From assembly GCA_963575745.1 (NCBI GenBank), contig CAUYUJ010003414.1, positions 286,559 through 350,558 on the forward strand: DNA of 64,000 nt. The letters are read 5' to 3'. A program made the position numbers and the translations under genes. Source of the DNA: Prorocentrum cordatum. Its lineage: Eukaryota > Sar > Dinophyceae > Prorocentrales > Prorocentraceae. Of this stretch, positions 30,540 through 41,732 are shown one piece after another. The notes under the pieces are model-generated. The model was not told the origin of the DNA. It was given only the letters and a program-made list of their open reading frames with translations, and made no database searches. Position 1 is the stretch's first letter; the number at the start of each line of letters is the position of its first letter.

Positions 30540-32900
30540 GGCTTGCACCCTGTTTATTACAAGGGAACGTCTTCCTCCTCAAACTGCAAAATTGGCCCCC
30601 GAACTACAACAACAACGGCTCCCGCCTGATATTTCCTCACCGCGTATTCCCAAATCGCGCTCTCGCGCTGGACTTCCTCACGATTTATTCAAGAATCGTG
30701 CTCTCATGTGGGACTTCCGCGCCCACGACATTCAGGAGTCACGCTCTCGCTGTGGGTTTCCTCACGATTGATTTGAGAATCGAGCTGTCGCTTAAGACCT
30801 TCTCGCGATTCATGCATGACGCACGCTTCAGCAACCCGCCTGCTCGACCTGACTGCCTGGGCCCTCCTTCCCGACCAGCCTGGTAGGGTCTACCCGCCCG
30901 ATCTGCCCGTCTGGCTCTGCCACGTTCTCTCTGTCCTGGCCCTCCTCCTCCTAGTCTCTCCAGTGCTCCATCCTCATCCCTTCCCATTGTCCCTTGCTTC
31001 CATCCGTCCTCTATTCCCCTGCCTCAGGGGCTGCACGAAATACACGTTGCAGGTAAGAAGGATATCCCCCAAAGGTGGTACGGTCGAAGATAAAGAGAGC
31101 GGGCACCGAGGGCTTGGGATTTACGTGTTGCATGGCACGCGAGCAAACAACAACGAACAAACTTAAAATGATTGCTGTTGTTGCTGCTGTTGAGCTCATT
31201 TATAAAAATAATTGTTGTTCATGCCCCCCCCCTCCGAGGCACATTGTGCTTTTCATATTTAAAGCCCTTCCCGGGGCTCGCACCCTGGTGTTTATCTTGG
31301 GTCTCAGAATTGTTTCTTTCGCCCCCGTTTACAACAACAACGGTTCCCGCCGGATACTTCCTTACAGCTTACTATTTAAACGCGCTCTCGAGCGGGAGGT
31401 CCTTACAATGTATACAGACATCGCGCTCTCGCGTGGGACTTCCTCGCAATTTATTCAGGCGCCGCGCCCACGACATTCAGGAGTCGCGCTCTCGCTGTGG
31501 ATTTCCTCACGATTGATTTGGGAATCGAGCTGTCGCTTAAGACCTTCTCGCGATTCATGCAGGGCGCACGCTTCAGCAACCCGCCTGCTCGACCTGGCCG
31601 CCGGAACCCTCCTTCCCGAACCGCCCGCTAAGGTCTACCTGCCCGATCTGCCCGTCTGGCTCTGCCACGTATTTTCTGCTTCTAGCCCCCACCCCCCTGT
31701 TACTCTCTCTCGTGCTCCATCTTCCTCCCTCCCCCTTGTCCCCTCCTTTCTTTCTCGAGGCCTAGGTCATATGTTGGACGGCCGGCTGCCTATTTCAAGC
31801 GTAAGTTTCCTCACAGCCTCGACTGCTTCATCTAGAGCAATCGATTCCGCCGTGAAGGAAGAGATCGGATCGCTGATAAAAGTTCCTGCTATGACTACCG
31901 GGGTCGTCACTGCATATGCCCCCTTGCACACAACCGCCTCGATGCACCAAGCAACTGCTGAGCACGTCCCGACACGCGTGCCGCCCTCCTTCCATCCGTC
32001 CTCTCTTCCCATACCTTAGGGACCGCACTTTACAAGTAAGAAAGATATCCCCCCCCAAGGGGGTACGGTCGAAGACGAAGATGACGGGACGGGCATCGAG
32101 GGTTTAGGATATACAAATTAAATGGCGCGCGAGCAGATAAGAGCGACCATTATTACAATGATTGTTGCCGTTGTTGATGTTGTTATTGTTATTGTTGGTG
32201 TTGGTGTTGTTGTTGTTGCTGCTGCTGTTGCGGCTGCTGTTGCTGTTGTTGTTGTTGTTGCATTCTCACTTCTCTGGACAAATCTGCCGATCCGGCGTGT
32301 GAGTTTCTGACCGCGTGGGCTTGAGCTCGCTCAAGCTTCGCTCTGGAGGGGGGGGGTCGCTCATTTCAAAATGCGTCTCCCGGGGCTCGCATACATATAT
32401 ATATATACATATATATATATAGATGTATCATATCTCAAAGGAAAGAACATGTCACCAAACTGTGCCCCTGGCCCTCGGTTCACAACAACAGCGGCTCCTG
32501 CATGATACTAACTGACAGTGTATTCCCAAATCGAACTCTCGAGCGGGACTTCCTCACAATTTATACCAGAATCGCGCTCTCGCGTGGGATTCCCACGCAA
32601 TTTATTCAGACGCCGCGCCCTCGACTTTAGGGGATCATGCTCTGTCTGTGGGTTTCCCCAAGATTTGTTTGGGAATCGCGCTATCCCTCGAGATTTCCGC
32701 GCGATTCATGCAGGGCGCGCGTATCAACGACCCACTTGGCCCTTGTCCCTTCGTTTCATCCGACCTTTCTTCCACTGCCAAGGGGCTGCACGAAATAATG
32801 CTGCAAGTAAGAAAAATATACCCGTAATGGGGGTACGATCGAAGACGAAGAGTGCAAATATCGATGGTTTTGGACATACGCGCTCAATAATGATTGATGT
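30540..32900 (+). repeat. Three tandem segmental copies of about 0.5-0.9 kb
   Basis: Copies near 30540-31170, 31255-32110 and 32380-32890 share, in order: CCCGGGGCTCGCA or CCTGGGGCTTGCA, ACAACAACGGCTCC, CGCGCTCTCG and CCTCACGATTGATT blocks, TCGCGATTCATGCAG, and a terminal segment with NAGGTAAGAA or CAAGTAAGAA followed by GGTACGGTCGAAGA. Copy 2 has an extra block, and copy 3 is shortest. No frame is shared by all copies, so no gene is called. (GTT)n fills 32160-32262 and (TA)n 32392-32421 between copies 2 and 3. Confidence 0.75.
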
Positions 32901-33059
32901 TGTTGGTGTTGTTGTTGTTCGCGTTGTTATTGATGTTGTCAGTGGTAATGTGAGTGTTACTGTTCTGATGATTATTCGCATGATTAATATGACTATGATT
33001 ATGATGCTGATTGTTGTTATCGTAGTATTGCACAATGACTTAAGAGTAAACTCATTATA

Positions 33060-34250
33060 TGGTATATAACTTATTAAATATTATTTTAATGCTATTATTT
33101 TTGATTTATTATTTCGTATGATTGAATGGTTGAACATTGAACAATCATTATTGCTGGAACCCCTAAAAGCGCCTTGGCGCTCTCGCCTAAGCGCTGGCTG
33201 TATTTCCTCTGAAATCGAAGCTCGCGCTCAGGCGTTTCGGGGGTGCGCCGAAGCCGGCCCCCAAACAACAACAACAACGCTCCCGCTCGATACTTTTTCC
33301 TTTTGTACATGGGACTGGGGCTCTTGCTCGCTGCCGAAAGCTTAATTTCCTGCAAGACCAGCGCTGCCGCTTGATACTTGTTTGCTTCTATTCAAGACCG
33401 ACGCTCCCGCGTCGGCGCCGCAAGCGACCCCCTGCAAACAACGAGGCTCCCGCTCGTTGCTCCCTCTGGTTTTACCCAAGACTCCCAGAGGCCCTGGACC
33501 AGAGCTTCCCTAGTCCATGTTGAACATCAGACATCGGAGAATTATTCAGTGTGCGGTGCCCTACATCCGCACTGGCGCGCTCGCCTCGGCGCCGGCTGCC
33601 TTTCCCTTGAAGATCAGCCTCGCGCTCAGGCGCTTCGGGGTTTGCGCCGAAACTGGACCCCCAGCAACCACAACACCCCCACTCGATTCGTCCTCCTCTT
33701 CCGCTCGGGGACGCGGCTCTTTGCTCGCCGCCGGAAGCCGGCCTTCCCACACAACACCGGCGCCACCGCGCGATACCTCCTGGTTTCTTACTCAGGACCG
33801 GCCCTCCCACCTCGGCGCCGTAGGCACCCTGTCTTGGTCGGCGGGGCGAGAGCGAACCTCTTCCGCTAAAAGCTACAGTCATCGGCCTGACCTAAGGAAC
33901 GATGAATAAGGAACGAAGTTCCCCCTTATTTTTCCAAGGAGTAACGCAGAAGGAACGATACATAACAAACAACGCATTAAGGAATGATGAATAACGCATG
34001 CAAGCCTAAGGAACGACCGAGCCCCTTTAGAAAAGGAAGTGTTCCTTATTCAAGCCGCTCACTGTAGGCGGGCTGCGCACAGCTTTGATTGGCGAGACAG
34101 GGCACAGGCAGGCGGGGCCTCAGGCGGCCGGAGTGGGCGGGGCCCGGGGTGCAGGCGGTGCCTCGGCGCCGTAGACCCCCCCCCGTGCAAATAACGACGC
34201 TCCCGCTCGATCCTTCCTCCGCTTCTGCCCAACGCTCTCAGGAGGCCCTC
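33060..34250 (+). repeat. Tandem segmental repeat of about 395 bp, 2-3 copies
   Basis: TTGAACATTGAACAATCATT (33131) and TTGAACATCAGACATCGG (33522) start two copies that both continue with CTCGCGCTCAGGCG, GCGCCGAA, a CAACAAC or CAACCACAAC block, and CTCCCGCTCGAT or CCCACTCGATTC. A third partial copy is near 34160-34250 (AATAACGACGCTCCCGCTCG). 33060-33130 is AT-rich. No gene. Confidence 0.7.
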
Positions 34251-34359
34251 AGTCTTCATTGGCGTCTGATGCCGATCTTCAAGGTTGCTGCGTGCAGTGT
34301 CGGAAGTCTGAACCGGCGCCTTCTGAGAGCGCGCGGCCCGAGAGTGCGCGTCGGCGACC

Positions 34360-34368
34360 CCGTCGTCC

Positions 34369-34409
<41 letters not shown>

Positions 34410-34590
34410 GTCATCGTTCTCATCCTATTCCTCCTCCTTCTCCTCCTCCTCCTCCTCATCCTCCTCGTCCTCCTTCTCCTCCTACCCGTTGTCCTCCTCC
34501 TCCTCCTCCTCCTCCTTCTCCTCCTCCTCCTCTTCCTCCCCCTTTGTGTTCCCTCTTCTTTCCTCCTCCTCCTTCCTCTATTTCCTTCCC
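34360..34590 (+). repeat. (GTC)n and (CTC)n compound tract
   Basis: GTC triplets to about 34410, then CTC/TCC triplets. The frame reads poly-Val and poly-Leu. Confidence 0.92.
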
Positions 34591-35344
34591 CGGAACTCAG
34601 GAACTCCTCCGATTCAAGCCTGTTCCCGAAAACGCCTTGAGACCTCTTTCATGATGCTCCGAAATCCTCAAGTTCAGTTTTTTGAAGCGTCTCCCGGGGG
34701 CCCTCATGCCCCCATCCGCAGCGGCAGCTACCAATGTGTCCCAATTCCAGGAACCAGCTTTGAGGACAGGGACGCGCGGGAGTTCCAACAAGTACCGGAC
34801 TACGATCTGAAGTGGCCAGTGGTCCCAGCGACGGCGCGTTGGCACCATCTGAAGTGCCCGGCCCTCGCGCGGCAGAATCCTGGGGATCTGAAGCGCAGAG
34901 TGCTGCGAGCGAGGGCCACTGAGGTAATCGATGCGGGTGCTGGCGTTGTTGCCGTAGCACGTGTTCTGCCCACCCAGGAGATGTATTCGGAAGGCACGGG
35001 CTCTGCTGATCCAGGAAATCCCTGATCAGTGTCATGGCATGGTGCTCCCGGGCGGGGTAGAGGGGGCCTGCGGGGCTCGGATCCTGAACTATGGCGTTGG
35101 CCATCGGGATGCACGCGCAATCATTGATGTCCCTTCCGGACACGATGGAGGCCCGAGCCGGTAGCTCAGAGCGCGTTTTGTCCAACCAGGCCAGGATCTC
35201 CTTACTCGTGCGTTGGTAGGCATAGAACTTGCGAGCTACTGATGGCCTGGGGGGAGCTATTCATGGCCTGGGGAGGAGAAAGAAGAGGCGGAGGAGGAGG
35301 AGGAGGGAGGACGAGCAAGTGGTCGGTCCGTCATCTGCCGTTTC
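34591..35344. other. Gene-free region
   Basis: No recognised gene. Short frames exist on both strands, without a family match. Confidence 0.4.
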
Positions 35345-36160
35345 CTGCAGGAGGCGCAAGGGAGGCCGCTACAGGAACGAAGAACGAAACATCAAAAACA
35401 ACAAAAAGGAACATACTCCTGTTTTCGCAGGAAAAAAACAAAAGCTTCAATCCCAAGCGCGGAGGAGGAAAACAGAGGAACATCCTTTTCCGTCTTCGCC
35501 TCTGGAGGCGTGGAACGCAATGTTCCTCTTTTTTAATTCTCCGCGCTTGACGGTTTTCCTCTTCTTCGATGTGAAAAGGGCTTTTGATGTATTGTTATGT
35601 TTATTTCTCTTTTGCGCTCTTCGTTCCTGCGGCGACCTCCCGTTCCACCTCCCCGCCCTCCGCCTCCGCGTCCTCCTCGTCCACCGCCTCCCGTCCTTCC
35701 TTCCCGTCCCCCTCCTGCTCCGCCTCCTCCTCCACGGCCGCCTCCTCCTCCTCCTCCTCGTGCTCCTGTTGCCCACTGGGAACAAAGGAGAGGAGATGTG
35801 CTCCTGTTGTTCCTCCTCCCAACCCTCGGAGGCGGAAGCTGTTTCGTTTTCTCCCCCCCCCCCCCCCCGGAGAAAAAATACATGCTTTTTCCATATGCTT
35901 CGTTTTGTTTCCTCTTTTTCGTTCTTCGTTCCTGCGGCGGGCTCCCTTCCTCCTCCTCCTCCTCCTCCTCCTCCTCCGCCTCCTTCTCCACATCCGCCTC
36001 CTCCTCCTCCTGCCCCCCCCCCCCCCATGGGAAAAAGGAGAAGAGTTGTTTTTCCTTTTTTGTTCCTCCCCACCCTCGGAGAGGAAAACATTGTTTGTTC
36101 CTTTTTTGCCTCTTTTTCGGGCATCCCCTTGGGACGGCGAGCGGAGATCTCCGCCCAGTA
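35345..36160. repeat. Degenerate inverted/tandem repeat region (TTCTTCGTTCCTGCGGCG)
   Basis: The string CTTCGTTCCTGCGGCG occurs at about 35626 and 35928, and inverted as CTACAGGAACGAAGAACGAA at 35369. CAAGCGCGGAGGAGGAAAAC (35454) has an inverted partner CTCCGCGCTTGACGG then TTTTCC near 35542. A GAACC/CCCTCGGAGG block repeats at 35820 and 36070. TCC runs and a long C run are embedded. No gene is called. Confidence 0.6.
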
Positions 36161-36289
36161 GAAATGAGAGGAGAGACAGCGGTGAAGGGAGCAGACAGAC
36201 GATGAGACCAAACGAGATGGGGGCACAAACACCCACGGCGAAACAACCACAGACGACGGAGCAACAAACATAACAGCGAAAGGTTTTTG

Positions 36290-36610
36290 TTTGGGTGGGG
36301 GGTGGGGGGTGGGGGGTGGGGGGGCGACCACACATACAAATATGTAAGCATACATGTATCTGTATAAATCTGCGTGTCTATGTATATTTATGTGTGCATT
36401 TGTATGTATGTACGTCTATATATATATATATATGTATACAACTGTATATATATATATGTATGTATGTATGTATAGCCCTCCAACCCGTCCCTCTAACAAC
36501 CTCCAACACTCCCTCCCTGTCTCTCTCCCTCCAACCCTCCCTCTTCTCTCTCCTTCCAGCCCTCTCTCTCTACATGTTTCTCTCTCTCTCTCTCTCTCTC
36601 TCTTTTTCCC
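36290..36610 (+). repeat. Simple-sequence block: GGTGGGG, TATG/TA and CT runs
   Basis: GGGGGTGG repeats to 36325, then TATGTA/TATATA repeats to about 36473, then CCCTCC/CT runs to 36610. AT-rich middle. Confidence 0.85.
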
Positions 36611-37275
36611 TCCAAGCATCCGTCTTGCGCATGCTGCGGCTGGCTCCTGTCGTGCCGACAAGGACGTTGATTCCTTGGGCACGCCTTGACCGACTTCGTT
36701 GGCTCAAAAATGGGGTCCTCAGGGAGGGGGTCCTAAGGATAGGAAGGGGATCCAAGGGTGGATTTACGTTGTTTGAGGCACCTCGTCCTCAAGACTTCAT
36801 CCCTCAAGACCCATCTTTTAACCATCGACGGCTGTGTCTCTCCAGTAGGGCAGACCATTCGATGCCGGCCAACTCTGGGCCACTGGCGTTTTTCAATCTT
36901 GAACGCCCGTGCGAAGGTCATTGCCACCAGAACGAAAAACATCAGCATAAACAACTCTCGGAGGTGCCGAGAAGCGGGTCCAGCGCAGATCTTAGACATC
37001 CGTGAGGATCTCTGAATCTTCACGCAGCAGCCCGCACCTGCGGATAACAATGAGGATGCGGCGGCGCAGGAAACTGTCGCCCAGGACCACCCGTGACGCA
37101 AAAACGGGCCCACAACGGCCACGCACGCCCAGGGACCGAAGTAAGACCGTGCTGGCACCCTCGCTCTGATGCTTCGTAAGACGAAGCCTTGTCGAAGATG
37201 AAGTCGGGTGAGGATTAATCGAGAATCTCTGAGATCTGGCGGATCTGGAGGACATATCGGGCGCCGCGGCCTCCT
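36611..37275. other. Gene-free spacer
   Basis: No recognised gene or repeat. Confidence 0.4.
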
Positions 37276-37322
37276 CAGAACGTTCCGGAACGCTCTGAGA
37301 GCGTTCCGGAACGCTCTGAAGA
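37276..37322. repeat. Duplicated palindrome AGAGCGTTCCGGAACGCTCT
   Basis: A perfect 20-bp palindrome at 37298-37317, preceded by a near-identical AGAACGTTCCGGAACGCTCT at 37278-37297. The two lie head to tail at a 20-bp interval. Confidence 0.9.
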
Positions 37323-37389
37323 GGATTTATCCTCGTCCCAGTCCCGTCCGACTTGTGCTGCTGTGCCTTCGTCGGGCCGCGTGAACGCG

Positions 37390-37475
37390 GCGCATCCTCC
37401 TCTTCCTCCTCCCCTCTCCACCTCCCTCCTCTCCCTCCTCCTCCTCCTCCTCCTCCTCCTCCTCCTCCTCTTCCT
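37390..37475 (+). repeat. (CTC)n microsatellite
   Basis: CTC/TCC run with a few interruptions. Confidence 0.92.
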
Positions 37476-37890
37476 CCCCCTCCTCACATTCCCCAGTGAG
37501 CAGTCGGCACACCCGTCGTCGCACGTCGCGGCGGCTTGCGGAAGGGAAGAGCGAGGGGGGGCAGGCCTTCGAGGGGGGGCAGGCCTTCTCAGAAGAAGGG
37601 GGCCCAGGGAGACACACAGAACTAGACACAAATTCCAGGATCCCGCCTATGTTGGCATTGCTTTATGGACTTTCCTCTTTCTCTCCATTTTCAATATGTT
37701 TCCATCTTTTCATGGATACCGACGTTGATCTGTGTTTGTGCCTATCTGTCCCCCCTGATAGACGGCGACGGGTCTCCCCAGAAGCCATCCGGCCTTGTGA
37801 GAAGAGCCTTGTGGCTCCAGCGGCGGCGCCTCCTAGAAGGCTGCGGAGGCCTTCTGAGCCGCCTGAGAAAGCATGTCCCCTCTAGATAGA
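37476..37890. other. Gene-free spacer with FB-2-like palindromes
   Basis: No gene. GGCCTTCTCAGAAGAAGG (about 37580), CTTGTGAGAAG (37795) and CTAGAAGGC resemble the CTTCTNAGAAG palindromes inside FB-2 elements, but no complete element can be bounded. Confidence 0.4.
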
Positions 37891-38112
37891 GGCCTCCTAA
37901 ATGGGGTTGGACGCTCACGACGCATCGCCGACACATCGGCGATGCATCGGCGATGCATCGGCGATGCACCGACGATGCACTGGCGATGCATCGTCGACGT
38001 GGGCGATGCATCGGCGACGTCGACGTGAGGCAAATCGGGCTCCGCATCGAGCCGCATCGGCGATGCGGCGCGCTCCTGTGACCCCATCTACTCGGACCCC
38101 ATCTTGGAGGCC
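37891..38112. mobile_element. Foldback element family FB-4, copy 3
   Basis: Ends GGCCTCCTAAATGGGG and CCCCATCTTGGAGGCC pair. The interior is a run of GATGCATCGGC words with variants (GATGCACCGAC). The right part GCATCGGCGATGCGGCGCGC matches copy 2. 222 bp, no coding capacity. Confidence 0.75.
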
Positions 38113-38129
38113 TAACTAGAAGAGCCAAC

Positions 38130-38258
38130 GGCATAAGCATCAATTTCTTGAGGCCCGCGCGGATGCCTTGGAAGCGCGCCCGCGGCGGAGAGGCGGCGCC
38201 GCCGGGGGAGTTGAGCGCCGATCCGAGAAATCTGCGCGGACCTGCGAGTTTTATGCTT
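38130..38258. mobile_element. Foldback element family FB-5, copy 1
   Basis: Right arm GCGCCGATCCGAGAAATCTG then CGCGGACCTGCGAGTTTTATGC. Left arm GCATAAGCATC then GGCCCGCGCGGAT is its diverged inverse. The core GGCGGCGCCGCC resembles the core of the better copy at 42898-43069. It lies only 17 bp after an FB-4 element. Confidence 0.6.
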
Positions 38259-38265
38259 CTCCTCC

Positions 38266-38440
38266 TCCCTCCTCCTCCTCCTCCTCCTCCTCCTCCTGGT
38301 CCTCCTGGTCCTCCTGGTCCTCCTGGTGCTCCTGGTCCTCCTGGTCCTCCTGGTCCTCCTCGCCCTCCTCGCCCTCCTCGTCCTCGTCCTCCTCCTTGTC
38401 CTCCTCATCTTCCTTCTCCTCATCCTCCTCCCTCCTATGT
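38266..38440 (+). repeat. (TCC)n and 9-bp (TCCTCCTGG)n repeat
   Basis: TCC run, then seven or more 9-bp units whose translation reads collagen-like GPPGPPGPP, then CTCGTCC repeats. Interpreted as a microsatellite derivative. Confidence 0.9.
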
Positions 38441-38774
38441 CGCTGCTTGTTTCCGGCCTCTGTCCGCCCTCAGCACGCCTGGGCGTGGTGGGGCTAGCGG
38501 CCCCCCTCGGCGATGAGTGGGCGACCGGGGGTCGATGCGTACCCTCCTGAGCCGATTCTCCCCTGGCACTGCCCATGCCTTCCCCCCCCCCGACCCACCG
38601 CCAAAGTTCGCCGACCCGGGTGGCCTTCTGTCTCTGCGTCCTGCACATGAACTGCCGTCGGCTCGCGTCGCGGACCTCGCGCAGGAAGGCCTCCAGGGAT
38701 ACCTAGGTGCGCCACGGGTCCTTTCCGTTCCTCCTCTTCTTCTCCTCCTCCATTTGCCTGGTAGAAATGCATTC
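38441..38774. other. Gene-free spacer
   Basis: No recognised gene or repeat. Confidence 0.4.
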
Positions 38775-38930
38775 ACAATACACGTTATATATGTATAATT
38801 CCATGTATAGATGTATATGTACATGTATACACATATATGTATATATGTACATGTTTATATATACATAGGTCTAAATGACAAATTGTGTGTATATATATGT
38901 ATATTATACATACTCCGGTGACTTATACAC
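38775..38930 (+). repeat. AT-rich (TATG/TACATG)n region
   Basis: Imperfect TATATG/TACATG/TATA words, strongly AT-rich against the local background. Confidence 0.85.
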
Positions 38931-38993
38931 TCATCAAACAATGACCTGCACCTAAGGGGTTTTACTTCTCTTCTACGGAAGTGGGCATGCGGT

Positions 38994-39165
38994 CGGTCTG
39001 GCAGCTATGTTGCCGCCGTCGCCGCCTCGTCGCCGCCCGTCGCCTGTGACTGTCAGTCGGTCTGGCGGCTACGTTGCCGCCGTCGCCGCCCATTGCCCGG
39101 GCTTGTCAGTCGGTTTGACGGCTACTTTGCCGCCGTCGCCGCCCCGTCACCGCCTTGTCGCGGCC
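38994..39165 (+). repeat. Tandem repeat of 53-64 bp, three units
   Basis: Units start CGGTCTGGCAGCTATGTTGC (38994), CGGTCTGGCGGCTACGTTGC (39058) and CGGTTTGACGGCTACTTTGC (39111). Each continues CGCCGTCGCCGCC. Confidence 0.9.
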
Positions 39166-39194
39166 TCGCATACCTTTTTTTTCCACAGGCGAAT

Positions 39195-39305
39195 GTGGAT
39201 CGAACCCCCTGGATTATCGATGCACCTGGGGGATGTACAATATACATACGATTCTGCCCCAACGCTCAATCCAAATATGAGCTCATACCATCCCAGCTAG
39301 GCCGG
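39195..39305 (+). repeat. Dispersed repeat DR-4, copy 1
   Basis: Shares with 40185-40285: ATCGAACCCCCTGG or ATCGACCCCCCTGG, GGGGATGTRCA, TACGATTCTGCCC or TACGTATGGTTCGGCCC, and a terminal ACCATCCCAGCTAGGC. Confidence 0.75.
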
Positions 39306-40184
39306 TAATCCCCTCCTCATCATCCCTCAAAAAAAAATGCGCGCACAACCGTTTACGACAACTCATCCGTCAGCTGGAACCTCGCGAAAATATATGACGA
39401 AATGCGCACGCGCGCGTCGTTGCGCGCGCATCCCGCAATCCTTCAAAAATTGCAGGTCCCGAAGATTTTTGAAATCCGGTCGTCCCGAAAACATGTCAGT
39501 ATGTACGGATAGATGTATGGATGAATGTATATTACATGGCTTTTAACCGGATGTTTCAAACGAATTGCGCGCGCAGTTACGAATACTTCGAAGAACCATT
39601 TTTCCAATATGTCCATCAATTGTAGCCAAACGGGCGGACGCCCTTGCGCGCGTGCGTGGGGGTGGGGGGGCACCACCCCTGTTACATCATACCATGCCGG
39701 CCATTTGCGCGCGTCGGCCGCGCGCACATGTCAACATCTTTCGCCAAGCTTCATCACCGACGGGTGGACACATCATCGCCATGAGCGTGATCAACATCGG
39801 CGCCGTCATTGATCTTGCCGTCATCATCGTCACCATCATCACGAATGTCGCTATCATCATCATCATCGTGCCTGCCGTTGTCGACGTCGCCATGATAACG
39901 CGCTGGCCGGACTCACCGACTCCTGCGCGTCGGTCGCGCCAGACTAAGTGGCCTCTCTGCAGGCCAGCCTACGTGGGCTCGCGCGGCCGCGGCGATGCGC
40001 CAACCAGCGCCGAGCAGTCATCGCAATCGCAGCCGCATGGGTTTTGCAAACTAACTTGCGAGTGGGCGGGTGGGGCGATTGCGCGAGCAGTGGAGTTGAC
40101 AACTCAGAGCAAAAACATTAGTTGCGCCTCATAGATTGTACCACATGGTTTCTCTCTTCTTAAATGGAATTTGCCCGCCTCCCC
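39306..40184. other. Gene-free region with GCGCGC-rich words
   Basis: TTGCGCGCGC-type words recur at about 39335-39730. A CATCATC-rich stretch lies at 39790-39870. A plus frame there would encode a hydrophobic segment (IIVTIITNVAIIIIIVPAVV), but it reads through a trinucleotide repeat and is not called. Confidence 0.45.
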
Positions 40185-40285
40185 CCGAGGCTGGACTTAT
40201 CGACCCCCCTGGGGATGTGCACTTCACGTATGGTTCGGCCCAATCGTTCATCATTAATATGAACTCAGACCATCCCAGCTAGGCG
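40185..40285 (+). repeat. Dispersed repeat DR-4, copy 2
   Basis: Second copy of the repeat at 39195-39305, ending at the same ACCATCCCAGCTAGGC string. Confidence 0.75.
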
Positions 40286-41324
40286 CTCTCGAATCTCCTG
40301 GGGTTTCTCGCAACTTGTCGCATGTTTTTTTCGGAGCCAACAGGGCCCCAAGACGGACCAAGAGGGCCCCGAGAGGCCCGCGAGACGGTCCACGAGGGCA
40401 CCGTGTCGCAGAAAGATAGGACGTCGAGACCCCCATCGCCGATCAATGGACGATTGGGGGTCGGTGCGCTAGGCCCTGAGCCCGTCCCCCCCCCCCCTGG
40501 CGTTGCCCCTCGGTTTTCGAGCCATACCTCGGCTCTCCAGCGGCCGATGGGGACGATCTGGGCACCCCCGGAACGCTCTCGGCGAGGCGGAGCTGCTGAA
40601 GAGCGTCCCGAGGCCTGGAAGCCGCCGAGAACCGACGAAACCGCCTGAAAACCCCCAGCCTCGATCCTCGAGAGTCCGTCCCCCCCGTCGTTGCCCCCGA
40701 GCCCCCGCCCCCGCGCGCCAGCTTCGCGGCCAGCAGCTCGTCCAGCGCCACCAGGAACTCCTCCAACGCGTGCTCCTCGCGGCCGCGGAAGCGGGCTCCG
40801 CCGCGCCGCGCCCCCCTCGATCCCCATGTTCCTCTTCGTCCTCGAGCCAGGCCGCTGGTTGTCATGCCCAGCAGGCCAGGAAGTGGGGGCAGAGCATACT
40901 CGTGCCTCTGAGTGCCGCGCTCGAGTGCGCATGCGCCGCTTCCCTAGCAAACGTCGGAGCCACTCGGTGCGCGCTGCACCGCGACGATGGCGGATGCCCC
41001 GCTCTCCTTGTTGCGTTTCGCCGCTCGCTTTTCCGGACCTGGGTCTGTGGACCCAGGCCAAGCCATGCTCCACGCTCGAGCCCCATCCCCCTCTCCTCCT
41101 CCTCTTGGCGGCGAGCCCGGGGGGTGAGTGACAGGGGGCAAGCCCTCTCAGAAGGCGGCGGGGCTTCTCAGGGGCCCTCCGGTCTGCTGAGCAGCCGCCC
41201 CTGCCTTTGGACGGCGGGTCCGAAAGCTCCTCGGAAGGCTGGAGGCCGTCCGAACCTCCCGAGGGGGCCCACCCCCTGTGCCTTCCCCCCTGGGCTCGCC
41301 GCCGATCCTCCGGAACCACAGGCC
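40286..41324. other. Gene-free GC-rich region
   Basis: No recognised gene. 40330-40400 has CCAAGACGGACCAAGAGGGC words like the higher-order repeat. 41131-41215 has CTCTCAGAAGGCGG and GGCTTCTCAGGGG strings like part of FB-2. Confidence 0.45.
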
Positions 41325-41445
41325 GTCCATCGATTTTCGGCGCGGGGACGCCACGCTGCCCATGGCAACACCATCGACACCCCAGAAACCCAGGGCGCCC
41401 TGGAGGCAAGCAGGCTGTTTCTTGGCATGGGTCTCCACTGCACCC
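41325..41445 (+). repeat. Dispersed repeat DR-1, copy 2
   Basis: Second copy of the repeat at 24927-25045. It ends 13 bp before an FB-3 element. Confidence 0.75.
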
Positions 41446-41458
41446 TCTCGGACTGGCC

Positions 41459-41576
41459 ATCACTCGGACGTCCATCCCTGTTTTTTTTTCGGTTTCGTGC
41501 GTGGCTTTTTCGCCAAATGATCCAGGATGCTCCTCGATGGTCCCCGCCGAAGGGAAAACGCACACGTCCGAGCGAT
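41459..41576 (+). mobile_element. Foldback element family FB-3, copy
   Basis: ATCACTCGGACGT at the left (one mismatch) and ACGTCCGAGCGAT at the right. Interior: T run, CGGTTTCGTGCGTGG, AGGATGCTCCTCGATGGTCC. 118 bp. Confidence 0.85.
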
Positions 41577-41732
41577 GCCGAGCGCATGGATTGGCTGGAT
41601 CTGCGCTGGAGAGCCCCTGGCGGCGCCTCCGGCGCCGTCCCCCCTGGTGCGCGCCGCGCGGCAGGAGGGGGGGGGGGCCCAGCGCCAGGCCCGAGAAGTC
41701 CGCGCAGGCCTCTGCTTCCCTTGGCCTGCGGC

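Noticed and set aside
35533-35600. A reverse-transcriptase motif A lookalike, FFDVKRAFDVL, on the plus strand
   Set aside because: No other reverse transcriptase motif is found near it, and it sits in a degenerate inverted repeat with TTC runs. Probably chance, though worth a profile search.
39781-39900. Hydrophobic plus-strand frame (NIGAVIDLAVIIVTIITNVA) as a membrane protein
   Set aside because: It lies in an ATC-rich degenerate triplet repeat. Hydrophobicity follows from the ATC/GTC codons, and no homologous domain is visible.
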